From Todiramphus chloris collaris (taxonomy: Eukaryota; Chordata; Aves; Coraciiformes; Alcedinidae), in assembly GCA_025345505.1 (NCBI GenBank), contig JANVCC010000021.1, positions 25,096,599-25,160,598 on the forward strand: a stretch of DNA of 64,000 nt. Direction: 5' to 3'. This document shows positions 24,165 through 36,771 of the stretch, in pieces; position 1 is the first letter of the stretch; each line of letters opens with the position of its first letter. Under the pieces are notes generated by a model. It had not been told where the DNA came from. It did no database searches and saw only the letters and a list, made by a program, of their open reading frames with translations. The position numbers and the translations under genes were made by a program.

Positions 24165-24945
24165 GCTCATAACAGTCTACTTTTCCCCAAAGGAAAAAGA
24201 AATCCTGGAGAGACTTTAAGGGATCTCTGAATTATGAAAGCAGATGAAGATGTGGAAGATCTGAGATTTGTGAGAAAGACGTGTGAGAACGATCTGACAT
24301 GCAACTATTTTATTCTGAGATCACCTATTCAGGGGAAAAAGAAAGAAAGAAAGATACATCAATCAATTGTCTTTGTCTCTCCTTAACCCTGTTTATGCTC
24401 TGTCTTTCTAAATTTAACACTTCCTAGAAGAACTAGGTATTTTACACAGCAACAGTATGCACATTAAGAATTTTTAGTGGCTAGAAATGTCTAGTTCAAG
24501 GTCTTAAAGCTACCATCAGAACAAATATTCTACTGTTTTTATTAATAATGAGTTTACACCAATATTCTGCAGCTGAAATATTAATACATTAATTTATCAG
24601 CAAATTATCTTTCTTCAGCCATAATGTTTTTCTTAACACTGGTCAAGTGCCATAGAATATTCAGTAAGTGGATACTGAACATGGATTGAAACACTGCAGC
24701 TATTTACAGTTAAACAACAGGCTTCTAAAAGTGATTTGGACAAACTGCTAAAAATCTGTTTGGTTTATCTTCCCATAAATAAAGTAGACAAAACAAGCTT
24801 TCTCCTTCTTATAAAATAAATACTCTGGCTTTTGGAAGATAAGCATCAGTGTAATCAGATGTATTCTGGAACTGTATTAGAAATCCTTATAAATTTATTA
24901 ACTTCACTTAATTGAGTAATTTATTTATATAGAACAGGAAATATA
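24165..24945. other. AT-rich intergenic DNA
   Basis: No gene or element recognised. A short GAAA repeat is present near 24,338. Confidence 0.6.
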
Positions 24946-25047
24946 TATCACAGAATAATTGTGGTGGGAAAGGGCCTCCTAGACCACCGAGTCCAACCAT
25001 ACCTATAAGAACAAAGAACACCTAAATACCTGACCACTAAAAGGAAA

Positions 25048-25150
25048 CTAAAAAACCAAAATAAATACCCCAAACAAACAAAAAAACCCACACAAACAAA
25101 AAAAACCCCAAAAAACAAAAAAACCCAGAACAACCCAAAAACCAACACAC
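25048..25150. repeat. A/C-rich low-complexity tract inside CR1
   Basis: Runs of A broken by CCC and single C (plus strand). It lies within the 3' region of the minus-strand CR1, so on the element's sense strand it is T/G-rich. It probably arose by expansion after insertion. Confidence 0.88.
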
Positions 25151-25888
25151 AAGCGCCCAACATGCCTTCCCCTAGAGCATGTCGTGAAGCACCATGTCAA
25201 CTCATTTCTTAAATGCCTCGAGGGATGGTGACTCAACCACCTCCCTGGACAGGCTGTTGCAGTGCCTCACCACTCTCTCTGTAAAGAATTTCTTCCTAAT
25301 ATCTAATCTAAACTTCCCTTGCTGCAACTTCAGGCCATTTCCCCTGGTTCTGTAATTAGTAACTAAGGAGAAGAGGCCAACACCCACCTCTCCACAACCT
25401 CCTTTCAGGTGGTTGTAGAGGGCAATGATGTCCCGCCTCAGCCTCCTCTTCTCCAAATTAAACATGCCCAGCTACCTCAGCCTCTCCTCATATGACTTGT
25501 TCTCTAAGCCCTTCACAATCTTGGTAGCTCTCCTCTGGACACGTTCCAGCACCTCAATGTCTTTCCTATAATGAGGGGCCCAGAACTAAACACAGTACTC
25601 AAGATGAGGCCTCACAAGGGCTGAGTACAAGGGCACAATAATTTCCCTTCTCCTGCTGGCTACACTATTCTTTATACAAGCCAGGATCCTGTTGGCCTTC
25701 TTAGCCACATGGGCATGCTGCTGGCTCATGTTCAGCCAGATGTCTACCAGCACCCCCAGGTCCTTTTCTGATGGGCATCTTTCCAGCCACTCATCCCTAA
25801 GCCTGTAGCGCTGCTGGGGGTTGTTGTGACCAAAATGCAGGACCTAGCACTTGGCCTTGTTGTACTTCATACAATTGGCCTTGGCCCA

Positions 25889-26107
25889 TCAATCCAACCA
25901 ATCCAAGTCCCTCTGAAAATCCTTCCTACCCTCAAGCAGATCAACACTCCCACACAATTTAGTGTCGTCTGCAAGCTTACTGAGGGTGCTCTCAATCCCC
26001 ACATCCGAGTCATCAATTAAGATGCCAAACAAGACTGGCTCCAAAACTGATCCCTGAGGAGCACCACTAGTGACTGGCAGCCAGCAGGGTTTTGCCCCAT
26101 TAATCAC
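25889..26107 (-). pseudogene. CR1 reverse transcriptase fragment
   Basis: A 72-codon open frame covers the PQGSVL block and the catalytic LADDTKL motif with both aspartates, ending at FQRDLDWLD. The remainder of the enzyme upstream is absent because of truncation at 26,133, so it is only a fossil segment. Confidence 0.85.
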
Positions 26108-26839
26108 AACTCTCTGGGAACAGCCATCTAGCTTAAATAAAACTTATTGTTTGTATGCTTTAGAAATATTTAATAAAATGTAATTATTTATTTGCATTCT
26201 CTTTAGAGAATGTGTTATAATGTAGTTTTACTGACATTTCATTAAAAACTGAAAAATGGAATATGAACTATCATATCATAAAATGATAAAAAACATACTG
26301 GAAATTTTAAAGATTTTTGAGTTTTTCCTTCTTTTTCTCTAGTTTTCTGACATTTCTTTGTAAAGATGTCAAGAGTCAAGCTTAACTTGTTTCCTACTGT
26401 AACTTCTAATTTAGAGAAATAAGAAAAGTATGTACAGTTTCCTTACTGAAAAAAATGGTAGAAATACTTTCACTGAGAATGCTTGAATATTATAAAAAGA
26501 AAAAGCAAATCAAAAGAAGTAAAAGAGTCCTACTGTATGTAAATGCTTTGTAATTTTTAATACTGTGTTTTACTATTTTTTGTTAAACACCAAGAGTGAA
26601 TAATAAACTCAGAAAACGGTGCCTCTCCCAGAAACATCTGACAAAGGAAAGTGCCAACACAAAATGCTTTTGAAGATATACAATTCCCTTTAGATGATTC
26701 ATTTGTTAGTGAGATAGTTAGACAACAACAATGATATTCATATTTATTGTTTTTGCAGAATTACAGCAGCCATAAATTTTGATAACATATATGAAAGTAG
26801 ACAAAGAAGATCAAGGCATTTTAAATTTACAGTGTTTAA

Positions 26840-26875
26840 AAAAAAAAAGAAAAAAAAAAAAAAAAGAAAAAAAAG
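26840..26875. repeat. Interrupted poly(A) tract
   Basis: Runs of A broken by single G over about 36 bases. Not preceded by a recognisable element body. Confidence 0.9.
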
Positions 26876-29800
26876 AATGACCAAAGACTGCTCCAGTGAA
26901 CAGGCAGGGACAAGGGAGAAGAGAAAAAGGTGAAATCAGTGTCAGGTAGAGATTTGGATCCGCAGCAAAGCTATTTCCATTATTATAATATAATCTATTC
27001 AAAAGAGAGTTCTAATGCTGAAGTTATGAAGTAGGAAATATTAGTGTTAAAATATTATGCCTCTACACTTACATACAGTGATTGCAGACCATAATTTTTC
27101 CACAAGATTCTTGTATTGTAGAGACACAATGTCCTGCCTTGCACAGGAAACTAGTCGAAGAACTAGACATAGCTATTGTGGTCTGAGAGCTATTTCAGAA
27201 GATTTGGTGAAGGTAGACAAAAAGAAAAGTCTCCTGATGTGCCAAGATGGAAAGCAGAATTAAATGGAGACTCTAGTAAGCCAGATGAGATTTTCAGTGA
27301 AGGAAAAAATTTGTTTTGATATTTTATTGTTATTTTTGTTTGTTTGTTTCTTTAATGCTATATATAGCTATTTTCCATTATTCATGTTTTGTAATTTGAG
27401 GGACAATGAGGATTTTCTGCCTTCCATCTTTTTGCAAACTACCATCGCAGACTTAATTCTAAATTGCTGATGACTCTAAAAGTTCTAATATTGATTTAGT
27501 TTGGAGGAAAACCAACTTAGATTCTAATTTAGTGAAGGTAAAAAACATTTTATTCCTGGAGTGTGAGTTAGAGTTTTCACAAAGGATGCTGATTAACACT
27601 ATTGATCTTCTGCAACTTGCTTACCAAGAAATGGTTGACAAAAGATAAAAATGGTCCCAATGAGAACAGTTCTGTATTCCATTTAATACGATATCCCATA
27701 TCTGATTTTGATAAGTATGCCATACAGAAGAGGAAGATAGAACAAAAAATTCCTTTGAGGACAATTATAGATGAAACAAATGGCCCTAATTAGCAAATGT
27801 TTAAAAATGTTTCAGTCTTGTCCTCAAGAGCTTTTTTTTTTTTTTTTTTGCTTTTTTTTTTCCTAGCCTAATAAAAAAAATGTAATATATGTTTGACAAA
27901 AATTCTTCAGAGCTTCACTTAATTCTTCATATACAAAAGTACAAATAGAAGAAAATGCAAGCCATGTATTGTTTATATAGTTGATGGATAACATAGGGAG
28001 ATTATATTTTGATATGATTTCTGGAAATTTCATTATACATTTAAAGATTATTAAAACTGTAATTTAATAATCTCGCATATGTAGAACAATTACTCACTAA
28101 TGTTTAGGACAGACAATACAGAAATATCCTAGTACTTTGAAAAAGATTGTGTGCTGTATCTTTTAAATAAGGTATAGATGGTTAGAATGATGGATAGATA
28201 CTATTAGATTATTTAGTGTTTAGGTATATGTGTTTACGTATACTTCATAGACTGAGGCTATCTTTATTCTCTGTGTGAATGATTTCATATGTAATACAAA
28301 TACTTGTTCAGTACACTCTATGTACAGACTGTTACTGGTTTAAACAGACAGCAGCTGAGCAATTCTGAGTAAGTAATAAAAAAATATTTCATTGCTTAGT
28401 TATATACATGCATATTTGTTGTGGATACAATTATTTTATCACTGAAGAGTGCAAAGCATCTAGGAGAGAATCGAGTAGAACAGTTTGAAAACTGTAGGAT
28501 GTGTGTAATATTTTTATTAAAAGCTTGAGTTTCTTTAGTGTTACTTATGTATAAAAAATGAGATTTACATCAATTTTGAAAATATTTTTTACTGTTTTCT
28601 TTCAAATAAGGCAAACCAATGTTCTGTAAAGTAGTTTCTTTTGTTTTTCTTTGAATAAATTTCCAATGAAAGTTACATTTACAATTGAGTGAATTAAATT
28701 AATTATAGTGTGTTTAATTAGTGAACAAAAAGCCTGAAAGATAATTAAATTTCATGTAACATCTTATATAATGCAGTACATTTATTGATTCCAGTTGCTA
28801 AGATTTATTGAGGCAAAGGGTGACAGAGATATTGGAAAAGGAAAGAAAATATGTTGCAGGAATGAATTTGAAAAGTTTATGAATTCTAAGGGAAATGGAA
28901 AATTAAAATGACATTAAGAGTATTCTAAGAAAGGTGTGTAGAAAGGAATTTATTATTACTTTATCAATAATTATTCCTTTATTAATGGAACAGCAAATAA
29001 TTTTATTTGTACAATAAAAGGTCTAATAGGAATGAACTCCATTTTTTCAATAATAATTCAGATGTCTGATTGGGACAATGTATTCAGCCCTTGGCCTCAC
29101 AAGTTATTCACCTGGGAACCAATTATTGACTTGTAAAATGGAGCATCCTTCCAATAAATTTTAAATAATTCATATACTAATTTTATGTATATGCATCAAA
29201 CTGAATCAAGTATGATCATAAATTTTAATGAAAGGTGCAAAATTCCTTCCATAATGGTTCTCGTAAAAATTGTCACTTTTCATTCTACTTACATTTATTA
29301 GACAGGGAAAAAATTTTCAAGTGTTACTCACGGGTCACTGATTTTTAAGCCTTTAAATCTTGTCTACTATTTTTACACACAGCAGAGTATGAGAATGTAA
29401 AATACTGTATAAACCTATTCATAAAGAACATAAAGAAGAAGAGAAGGTGAGTCAGAATTCTGATAAGTATTAATAAATCTTCATGTACATCAGAGCCCAC
29501 AGAAACATTGACAATTATTCAGTGGCTCTGCATGAGTGCTTGTGTATAATGCTGCAGTAATTGTGCTGAATGACTGTAATTATTAGTAAAATTTTGCATT
29601 CACTTCATCTCATTCCAATATGAATCATGACTGCCATAACTATTGTGAGCATGTTAAAAAATGGTAAAAATATTTTGTTAAAAATGATCATTTGATTGAA
29701 AAAACCTCAGATTTCCTTTATGGGGAAAAAAAAAAACCCTCCCATCTAGCCATTTATTTAGTCATTTCTTTCCTTCCCCTATACCATTTAAGAATTATCT

Positions 29801-32800
29801 GAAAACAACTTTCATGTGGTTCATTATAATTACAAACTCACTGATAACCTTTCAGATTTACCTAATTGAATTATCTGTTTGGTTGGGTTTTTTTTTTTTT
29901 GCTTTGCTTTGTTTTCTTGAAACAGAAAATGCAAAGATAACATTTTCTGGGGCTAGGAAATCATGCAGTTTTGTCCTTCTGGGTTCCTATTTTACTCACA
30001 GGGAAGCATGGTTTTGTGTTCAGAGTAAGGAATGTGTAATGTTTTGCTTCAAAATGTAATAGGTTGTTTAGACCTTTTTGTAAATGATAGCATGCTGTAG
30101 AGAAATCTTGCATGAAGTTAATCTCACTTAGCAGTAGATATGCCAAATGAAGAAGTATCTCTGACCTTGTCAACAGAGACTCTATTTTTGGTCAGCAGGT
30201 AATTTTAGAGTGATATCCTTCTGACCTATTTTTTTATACAGTAAATCACAATGAAGAAGATAATAATTCAATAAGCATAAAAGTTGAAGGTTTATTATCT
30301 GTTCTCAGATCTGTATATGGGATACATGGACAAGTAGTCCAGAAACTCAAATGTTAGTTGTGTACTTTTTTTAGAAGAATAGAAATTGTAATAGAGTTTC
30401 TAATGTATCTATGCAGAAACATGAAACTCACTGGCTACAGTCAGTAAGTGATCCAAAGTCTGTTGACATATATCATCCTAGATGTTCAAGAGGTTCAGTA
30501 ATGAATGCATCAGGCTGTAAAAGTAGGGAAGATATGCAGTCAAGAAGACAGTAGAACAATAAAAATATCCAGGTAAACAAATAGATTGTAAGCAACGTAA
30601 ACAAATAGATTTAAGTAGAAAGACAAAATCATGTGCAATCTTACAGAAGCTTCATCATTAATCTAAAAAATGGAGAAGTACAGAACTTACTTCAAAATAC
30701 CTAATGCTGAAACACAGTGTTAGTTGGAAAAACATTTAAACAATGAAAGTCCTTCACTCTCTGTTTAAGTTCTGTTGTAACTGTCACTAGACAGGCAGAA
30801 CTGAAGATGTGTACTTCCAAAGACATGATAAGTGGAAGGATATAGAGTTAGTAATTATTTAAAATTTAAGATTGAAAACAGCCATCACAGAGGAACCTAA
30901 ACAAACAACAAGCAAAAAGACAAACACAAAAGACAGGTGGTAAGAGGTAAAAATTCAGAAAAAAAAAAATCATATACAGAAGTTCAACACCAAGGTTTTA
31001 AAGGTGTATGGGAAGAATTCAGAATTATTCAACTTGGGGTTTGGGGAAAGCAGGCAGACTGGAGGGATTAAAAATTGCATGGGATAACTTGCACATACCT
31101 ATAATATGTTTCTAAATGTACGATAGGAAAAACTAGAGATAATGTGTCTTGAGGTTAGGCTACCTGAATGGCCTGTGGAAGACTACAGGACATGAGAATT
31201 AACAATGTGAGATACTGATTAAATCGACAGTGACATGTTTGTGACTGAACTACAGAAGGTGTTGAGGGGAATTATGTGAAATACAGATGCACATCATAGG
31301 CAGCTGGAGTGGACTCTTGAGAGATCCTTGCAGAACAGAAGGTAGTAGTGCCTTGGTAATTCCATTGATAATACCGTGAAAAGTATAGATGAACTAGATA
31401 ATAGTAGCAGAAATACTAAACTTGGTGACAGTGGAGAAAAAGTAATTAGGGGTTGACTGTTTATTTGGAAGACAGTTGTGTAAGTGAAAGGGAGGCAATA
31501 AGGAAGCAAAAAGACAGTCAAGAAATGGGAAAAAGGATAAAGTGTGCACACTATCTGGCAAGGGCTATTGAGGGGTGCTGGCAGGCCAGCCCTGTCTTTC
31601 ATTCAATCATAAGCAACTGATATCTGCAAATGGCATCAACAAATGATGGTGAATATGAGATTCCTCTCACTTAACTCTGGATATCATATTCACATGTGAT
31701 GACAAAGTGAATGACTCTGCTTGTGCCTGTCTCTTCTCTCTGTCAGTCTATAGACAGACTAAGCTACTTCAGGTAACAGTTTTTCAGATTGCTAAGTTTT
31801 TGTGTGGTTAAGGGAAACCATAATGGCAAGAATGCTATTAGGATGGGAAAAGTTGAGCTATAAATTCATCTTATTTAACTCCACAAAAGACGTTAAAAAA
31901 TACAGTTACAAAATAAGAGCTGGTAAGGTGGAAGGGTTATTTTGATACAATGGAACTTAAGAAGGAAGAAAGGCTTTCAAGTATTGCTCAATAAAACCTT
32001 AAGGGACTATAAAATCTGCAGAAACTCTTATAAGATTTACCTGAGGATTGAAGAAAAATTTCACTAATTAAAAGCCAATTCACTTTTTGTCTTTCATAAG
32101 GGGCTCTGTATTAGTCAGTCTGAACTGTGGTAAATTCTTCAAAGACTCAGAAAAAGGTGGGTGTAGAAAAGAGCAAGGAAGGATCCTCAGGATCACTGAT
32201 GCTTGTTGGCATGTGTGCTGGGAGTTTGCATTTTGATTTTGTGTATTAATGTTGCTATTAATTGATCTCAGTCAGTATACAATCATAATTATTAGATAAA
32301 AAAATTAAGAAAAGTATGAAGAACTGGTATGTGGCAGACTTTACACATATACGTCTGTGAAAAACTTTATTTCATCCATAGAAACTTAAATTCTGTTAAC
32401 CTGCATTCAAGTTTTTTCATACTTCCCAATTTCCATTTTTTTTTAAGCCTACTATTTCAATGACAAATTGTAAAATGAAAAAAGAAATTCTACTACAAAA
32501 AGCAGAAAGAAAATACTGATAATTTTCAGAGGTTATTTTTTTTAAGCTTATCAAAAAGTTGTAAAAAAAAATAATGTTTTATATTTTTTCTCTCTGCATT
32601 TCTTGTTGGAAAGCAGCTTCATCAAAGTTTCCCATTTCATTTATAAATGATCTAATTCATCCAATATGGGAAAATTCTAATTAGTTTACCTAAGATGAAG
32701 AATTTATGATACATTGAGTAAAATGGAAAGTTTTAAAAGAGGAAATAACTTTTTAAAATCAAATATGTATGATAATTTGATAAGGCAGAAAGGAATGAAC

Positions 32801-33052
32801 TTTAAGACTTTTTTGCTTTTCATTTCCAAATATTATTTTCCAGTGTAACATTCATTCTTTGAAAATCACTTAAAAATATTTGTGTATATTCAATGATCCA
32901 TTTGTGAATATTTATCAGTGTTTTTAAAGAAAGTATCTGTATGTGAAAATTATAATGTACAGATGAAATATGTAAATTCAAGATACTGTGATATCTGTAA
33001 GATTGTTAAAGGTGTTACTGGATAATTAGACAGCACAAGTCACTGTCTAAAA

Positions 33053-33056
<4 letters not shown>

Positions 33057-33086
<30 letters not shown>
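33057..33086. repeat. poly(T), 30 bases
   Basis: An uninterrupted run of 30 T, among the longest homopolymers in the window. Confidence 0.93.
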
Positions 33087-33090
<4 letters not shown>

Positions 33091-33549
33091 ATTTTGGCAA
33101 GTAGATTTATAATCTTTTAGTACTACAACACTTAAAAAATTTTTTTATATTTTTTATTAGGGAAAGTAATAAGTGGGAATATATTATTCCCTAATTCCAT
33201 TCTTGGGCACAGTTTAAATACATTAAGAAGTTATTTTTTGTGCTTGTGAACTTCTAAGCTGGAATCAGGAATACACACTTTTGGAGGCAAAAAAGAAAGC
33301 TTGTCAGTCAAGTAATAATATGTAAGCACAAATTCTGTAAGTATTAGGATTTAAATTCAGAAAGAGGATAAACTCAATGCTTCTGGTGATATGCCTACCA
33401 TGACTACCATGCCAACCATGAGGCTTCTGGTTTCTGATCACCATTAGTAACATCGTAAAGCGGCAGATGCCTAACAGAGATATAAGGAAGGGTTTAGTTT
33501 ATTGTTATTGCCTGAAAGCTGCTTTATTTTCTAATTACTAGATTAGCTA

Positions 33550-33905
33550 AATTTCCATGAATCTTGCTTCATTACAGTGATAGAGTATCTCAGGGGCTGC
33601 GACATGCAATGCAGAAGAGTATGCAAACCTGAGGATCCAGGATGTTAAAAGGGATTGGTGGAATTGTGCCAACTGATGAGGCAATGTGAAAGGGAAGTGG
33701 TATCCGGGAGGAACAAAGTAGGAATAGAAAGAAAAGAGTATAAAATGGGGCTGGTCAGTACCCTGTCTGACTGAGCCCCACAACTGATCATCACTGTTTC
33801 CCTTGTCTTCTTATGCCTTCTCATTAAATCTTAACTCTGTGTCTGCATGATCTCACTCTCGTGTGTGTATGTGTGTGTGCTTTTGTGTGTGTGTGCGTGC
33901 TGCAA
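33550..33905 (+). mobile_element. LTR of an avian endogenous retrovirus, plus strand
   Basis: A TATAAAA box (33,739-33,745) is followed 80 bases later by ATTAAA (33,823-33,828) and then a GT-rich segment with (TG)n at 33,861-33,900. This arrangement of promoter, short R and GT-rich downstream element is that of a retroviral LTR. U3 would be the GC-richer stretch from about 33,550. Exact ends and a target-site duplication were not found. Confidence 0.6.
33861..33900. repeat. (TG)n microsatellite, interrupted
   Basis: About 18 TG-type dinucleotides with interruptions, directly after the putative polyadenylation signal of the LTR. It may have grown from the GT-rich downstream element. Confidence 0.85.
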
Positions 33906-34675
33906 GGACTTAGTTGCTGTGGGAACTGTCATGAGGGGACTGGGTGCCAGCTCCTGGAGTTAGGCTGAGGGTGTGAGTGCCCCTGGACTGGAGGCAGAGC
34001 ATCAATTACTGGAGCCAGTAGAGTTCTTTAAACTCCAGAAACTGGGACAGGAACAGTTTGTTTTCCTGAAACAAGTTACTGGATGGATGGGAGTGAGTGA
34101 GGCAAGTGATGGCCTCAGCACTGTCATCTGAAGCTGGACCACAGGTCACAGCCCATGTGCCTGGTGCTGTCTGACTGGAGCAAATGTCTGTACCTGCCCA
34201 AACTGGATGTGTGGTGAGTGTGCCTGTGTATCACTGGTAAACTCTAAGCTGGATCAGATGGTGAGTAGGGGGCCTTAAGTCCAGGCAGATGTATCAGGCG
34301 TGCAAAGGACCTGTGATGGCATTTGGGGGTATCTGCAAGTGTAGGATCCCTGTGGGATGACTGTATGATTGCTGCAGATTTACAGTGAACACCCAGCTGG
34401 ACCAGTCAGAAAGTGGGGGACATTTGGGGAGGGTAAGGGGGGTCAGGATCCAGGTAGGGGTGTTGGGCAGACAGAGGGGATGTGATGGTTCTTGGGGGAA
34501 CCACAAATGTGTATGTGCTTGTGAACTTGGTGAGTGCGAGAAGGAGAGGACGTGGCTGTCTGGGTCTGTTTCTGATAGCAGTCCTGTACATGGGTGCTGT
34601 GGAAGGGAGCATCTTGTCAGTGGCAGGCTGTGTGACTGATGATGTCAGTGTCCCCTCTGTGTATATGAACAAAAA
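33905..34675 (+). mobile_element. ERV leader-like GC-rich repeat segment
   Basis: A GC-richer segment follows the LTR with near-repeats that begin AGCTGGAYCA at about 34,246 and 34,394, a spacing of about 150 bases, plus weaker AGCTGGACCA and AACTGGATG copies at about 34,131 and 34,200. No gag frame is recognisable. Open frames of 66-88 codons on both strands have no motif. It reads as an untranslated leader or as a member of a non-autonomous LTR family. The assignment rests on position next to the LTR. Confidence 0.45.
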
Positions 34676-36743
34676 AAAGTAAGCAATCTTCCAGTAAGAT
34701 AGTAAGCAAAGATGAAAAGAAGAACTAATAATAAACTGTCAGAAAGTGACTGTCATGGTGAAAGGTTGTTAAACATAGTGAGAAATGAAAATAGAGTAGG
34801 TCCATTTCAAGACTAATACATAAATAACTGATGACATCAGATTTTTACCAAGCTCATCTTGCAAAGATTTTTCCCTATTTGTCTGAATTTTATGTCTCAC
34901 CTAAGAAAGTGTCTGCCTTTGAGTTAGTCCTGCAAAAGTGAAAAGAGATATCCAGTGACAGACTGTCAATACAAGGATGTAGGAAGAACATATTCCAGAG
35001 AGTATTCCCAATGAATCTCTTTTAGATGTCTCAGTGGAAAACATAAAACTTCCCTCAGTGCTTGAAGTCAATCACTACATGTCCTTTCTTAAAGCCATGA
35101 GAATCTGGAGACAAGGAAGTGATAAAATATTCTTAGGGAAAAATACACGGGTAGAAACTTTTCAAGGGGAAGGAGAATCCTGCTTGTAATAGTTTTGTGG
35201 GCATTCTAAACCATAAAAAACCTGCTAGAAACTGTACACAAATAATCATACCAATACATATAATGCCACTTTAAATTTATCCTGTGCTTATAAAATTCAT
35301 TAAAGCTTTTTTTTTGTTTGTTTGTTTCAAATGAAAGAGAAATATGCTTCATTAACATAGAATTTGATGATTAATTGCTCTGAAGGAGAAAAGACTGCAA
35401 AAATGAATTAATCTTTTGGCAGAAAAGAATCTCCTACGTGATAAGGTATATTATCTTCATTTGTGATTGATTTTGGAAGCTGTATAATACTTGCTTAATT
35501 ATTCAGTGTCCTTTCCTCCACTCCTTCACAGACATACCTATAGAAGCCACAGAATGGAAAAAGGAAAATGCACAAAAAATTACTGAAAAGAATTATTTCA
35601 GTGTGTTTTAATATAATATGAAATTAAGTTTCATTCATATTTCTGATCTTGGATTTCGTTTCAGCACTCTGTAAAGTCAATTTTGCAGTATTTCTTATAA
35701 TCACTTGAAAAAATAGTATAGCTTGTTGAAGGAGAGTGGCCAAAAATACATGTCTGCTTTGAAACACAGTTACTAACATATAGAAAATAACTTAAAAGTG
35801 AGAGACTCACAAAATAGACATGTCTATTATTATGTTAGAAAGGAAAATAAAGGCTTTCAAGGAGATGATGTAAGCAAAGAATATCTCTAGGAAAGAATGG
35901 CAACTCTGGAGAAAGCAATTAGTCACTCTTTTGCTATCCTAGTAAGAGATATTGAATGAACAGTATCCCTCTTTAAGAACATAAGATAAAAACACACAGT
36001 ACAAACCAAGGTCTTAAAGAACGGTAGCAATTTATTTTTCTTTGAGTGAATGCTTGGTCGATATACAGGTGAGAATTAAGGAAAAAAGTCAATAATCAAA
36101 TTAAGTGAAAGAGAGGCATGGATATATATCAGGGTAACAAAAAAGACTAAAGAAACTCAAAAACAATTATTAAAAAGTGGTAATCATATTTAGTGATAGA
36201 TCTTCAGCTGAAATTCATATCTGAAATCTTTCTGAATAACAGATTTTTCAAAAAGTGATGCTACCTAGTAGACAGTAAATTTTCAGTGAAATAGATTTTC
36301 TGTTGGGTAAGGTCGTTTAAGTGAAATGAGAATACAGGCAATATCTTTTAGAAAACCAGTTAGGCTTTCTTCTGTCATGATACTAAAACCGTGTTCTGTA
36401 ATGGATGAAAATTATAATATAAAATTGATACAATTAACTATTTATACTATAGCATATTTAAAATCAAATGTATTGGTATGTTATAGGAGTATTGCATTTC
36501 CTTTTTCATTTTATATAACATTTTATATGCTGTAATGTTTCTATATGGAAGTATAGGTATGTACAGATATATATTTCAAGTTATTTCTTTCCATTAAAAA
36601 ATGAAATTCTGATATATTGCCACTTTCAGAATGAAAATAATTTGGACTTCTTGTAATCCCTAGAGGGATGTAACATTCGGCTCTTATTTTTTTTTTCTCA
36701 TACAGGGCCAGTGGGAGAAGGTAAATAAATTCATCCTCTCGTT

Positions 36744-36771
36744 TATATATATATATAAAAATATATATATA
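36744..36771. repeat. (TA)n microsatellite
   Basis: Two TA arrays separated by a short A run. Confidence 0.88.

Larger units (their letters stand above)
24949..26133 (-). mobile_element. CR1 LINE, 5'-truncated, minus strand
   Basis: On the minus strand it starts within the reverse transcriptase (26,133), keeps the SGAPQGSVL and LADDTKL blocks (25,889-26,107), continues through the thumb and C-terminal region with [14 protein letters not shown] (25,202-25,465), and ends near the CR1 3' tail (24,949). An A/C-rich low-complexity stretch of about 100 bases (25,048-25,150) separates the C-terminal region from the last 3' UTR piece. Frameshifts and stops split it into several frames. Confidence 0.92.
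26135..33545. other. Long AT-rich block, no gene recognised
   Basis: About 7.4 kb without a recognisable element or gene. The strongest open frames are about 60-100 codons (for example 31,294-31,602 on minus) and lack motifs. A purine-poor run at 27,831-27,861 and poly(A)/poly(T) stretches at 26,840-26,875 and 33,057-33,086 are simple repeats. If anything functional is here it would be non-coding, which one sequence cannot show. Confidence 0.55.

Noticed and set aside
31294..31602. 102-codon minus frame rich in Leu, Ser and Pro
   Set aside because: Translation of purine-rich DNA; no motif, no paired exon or promoter seen.
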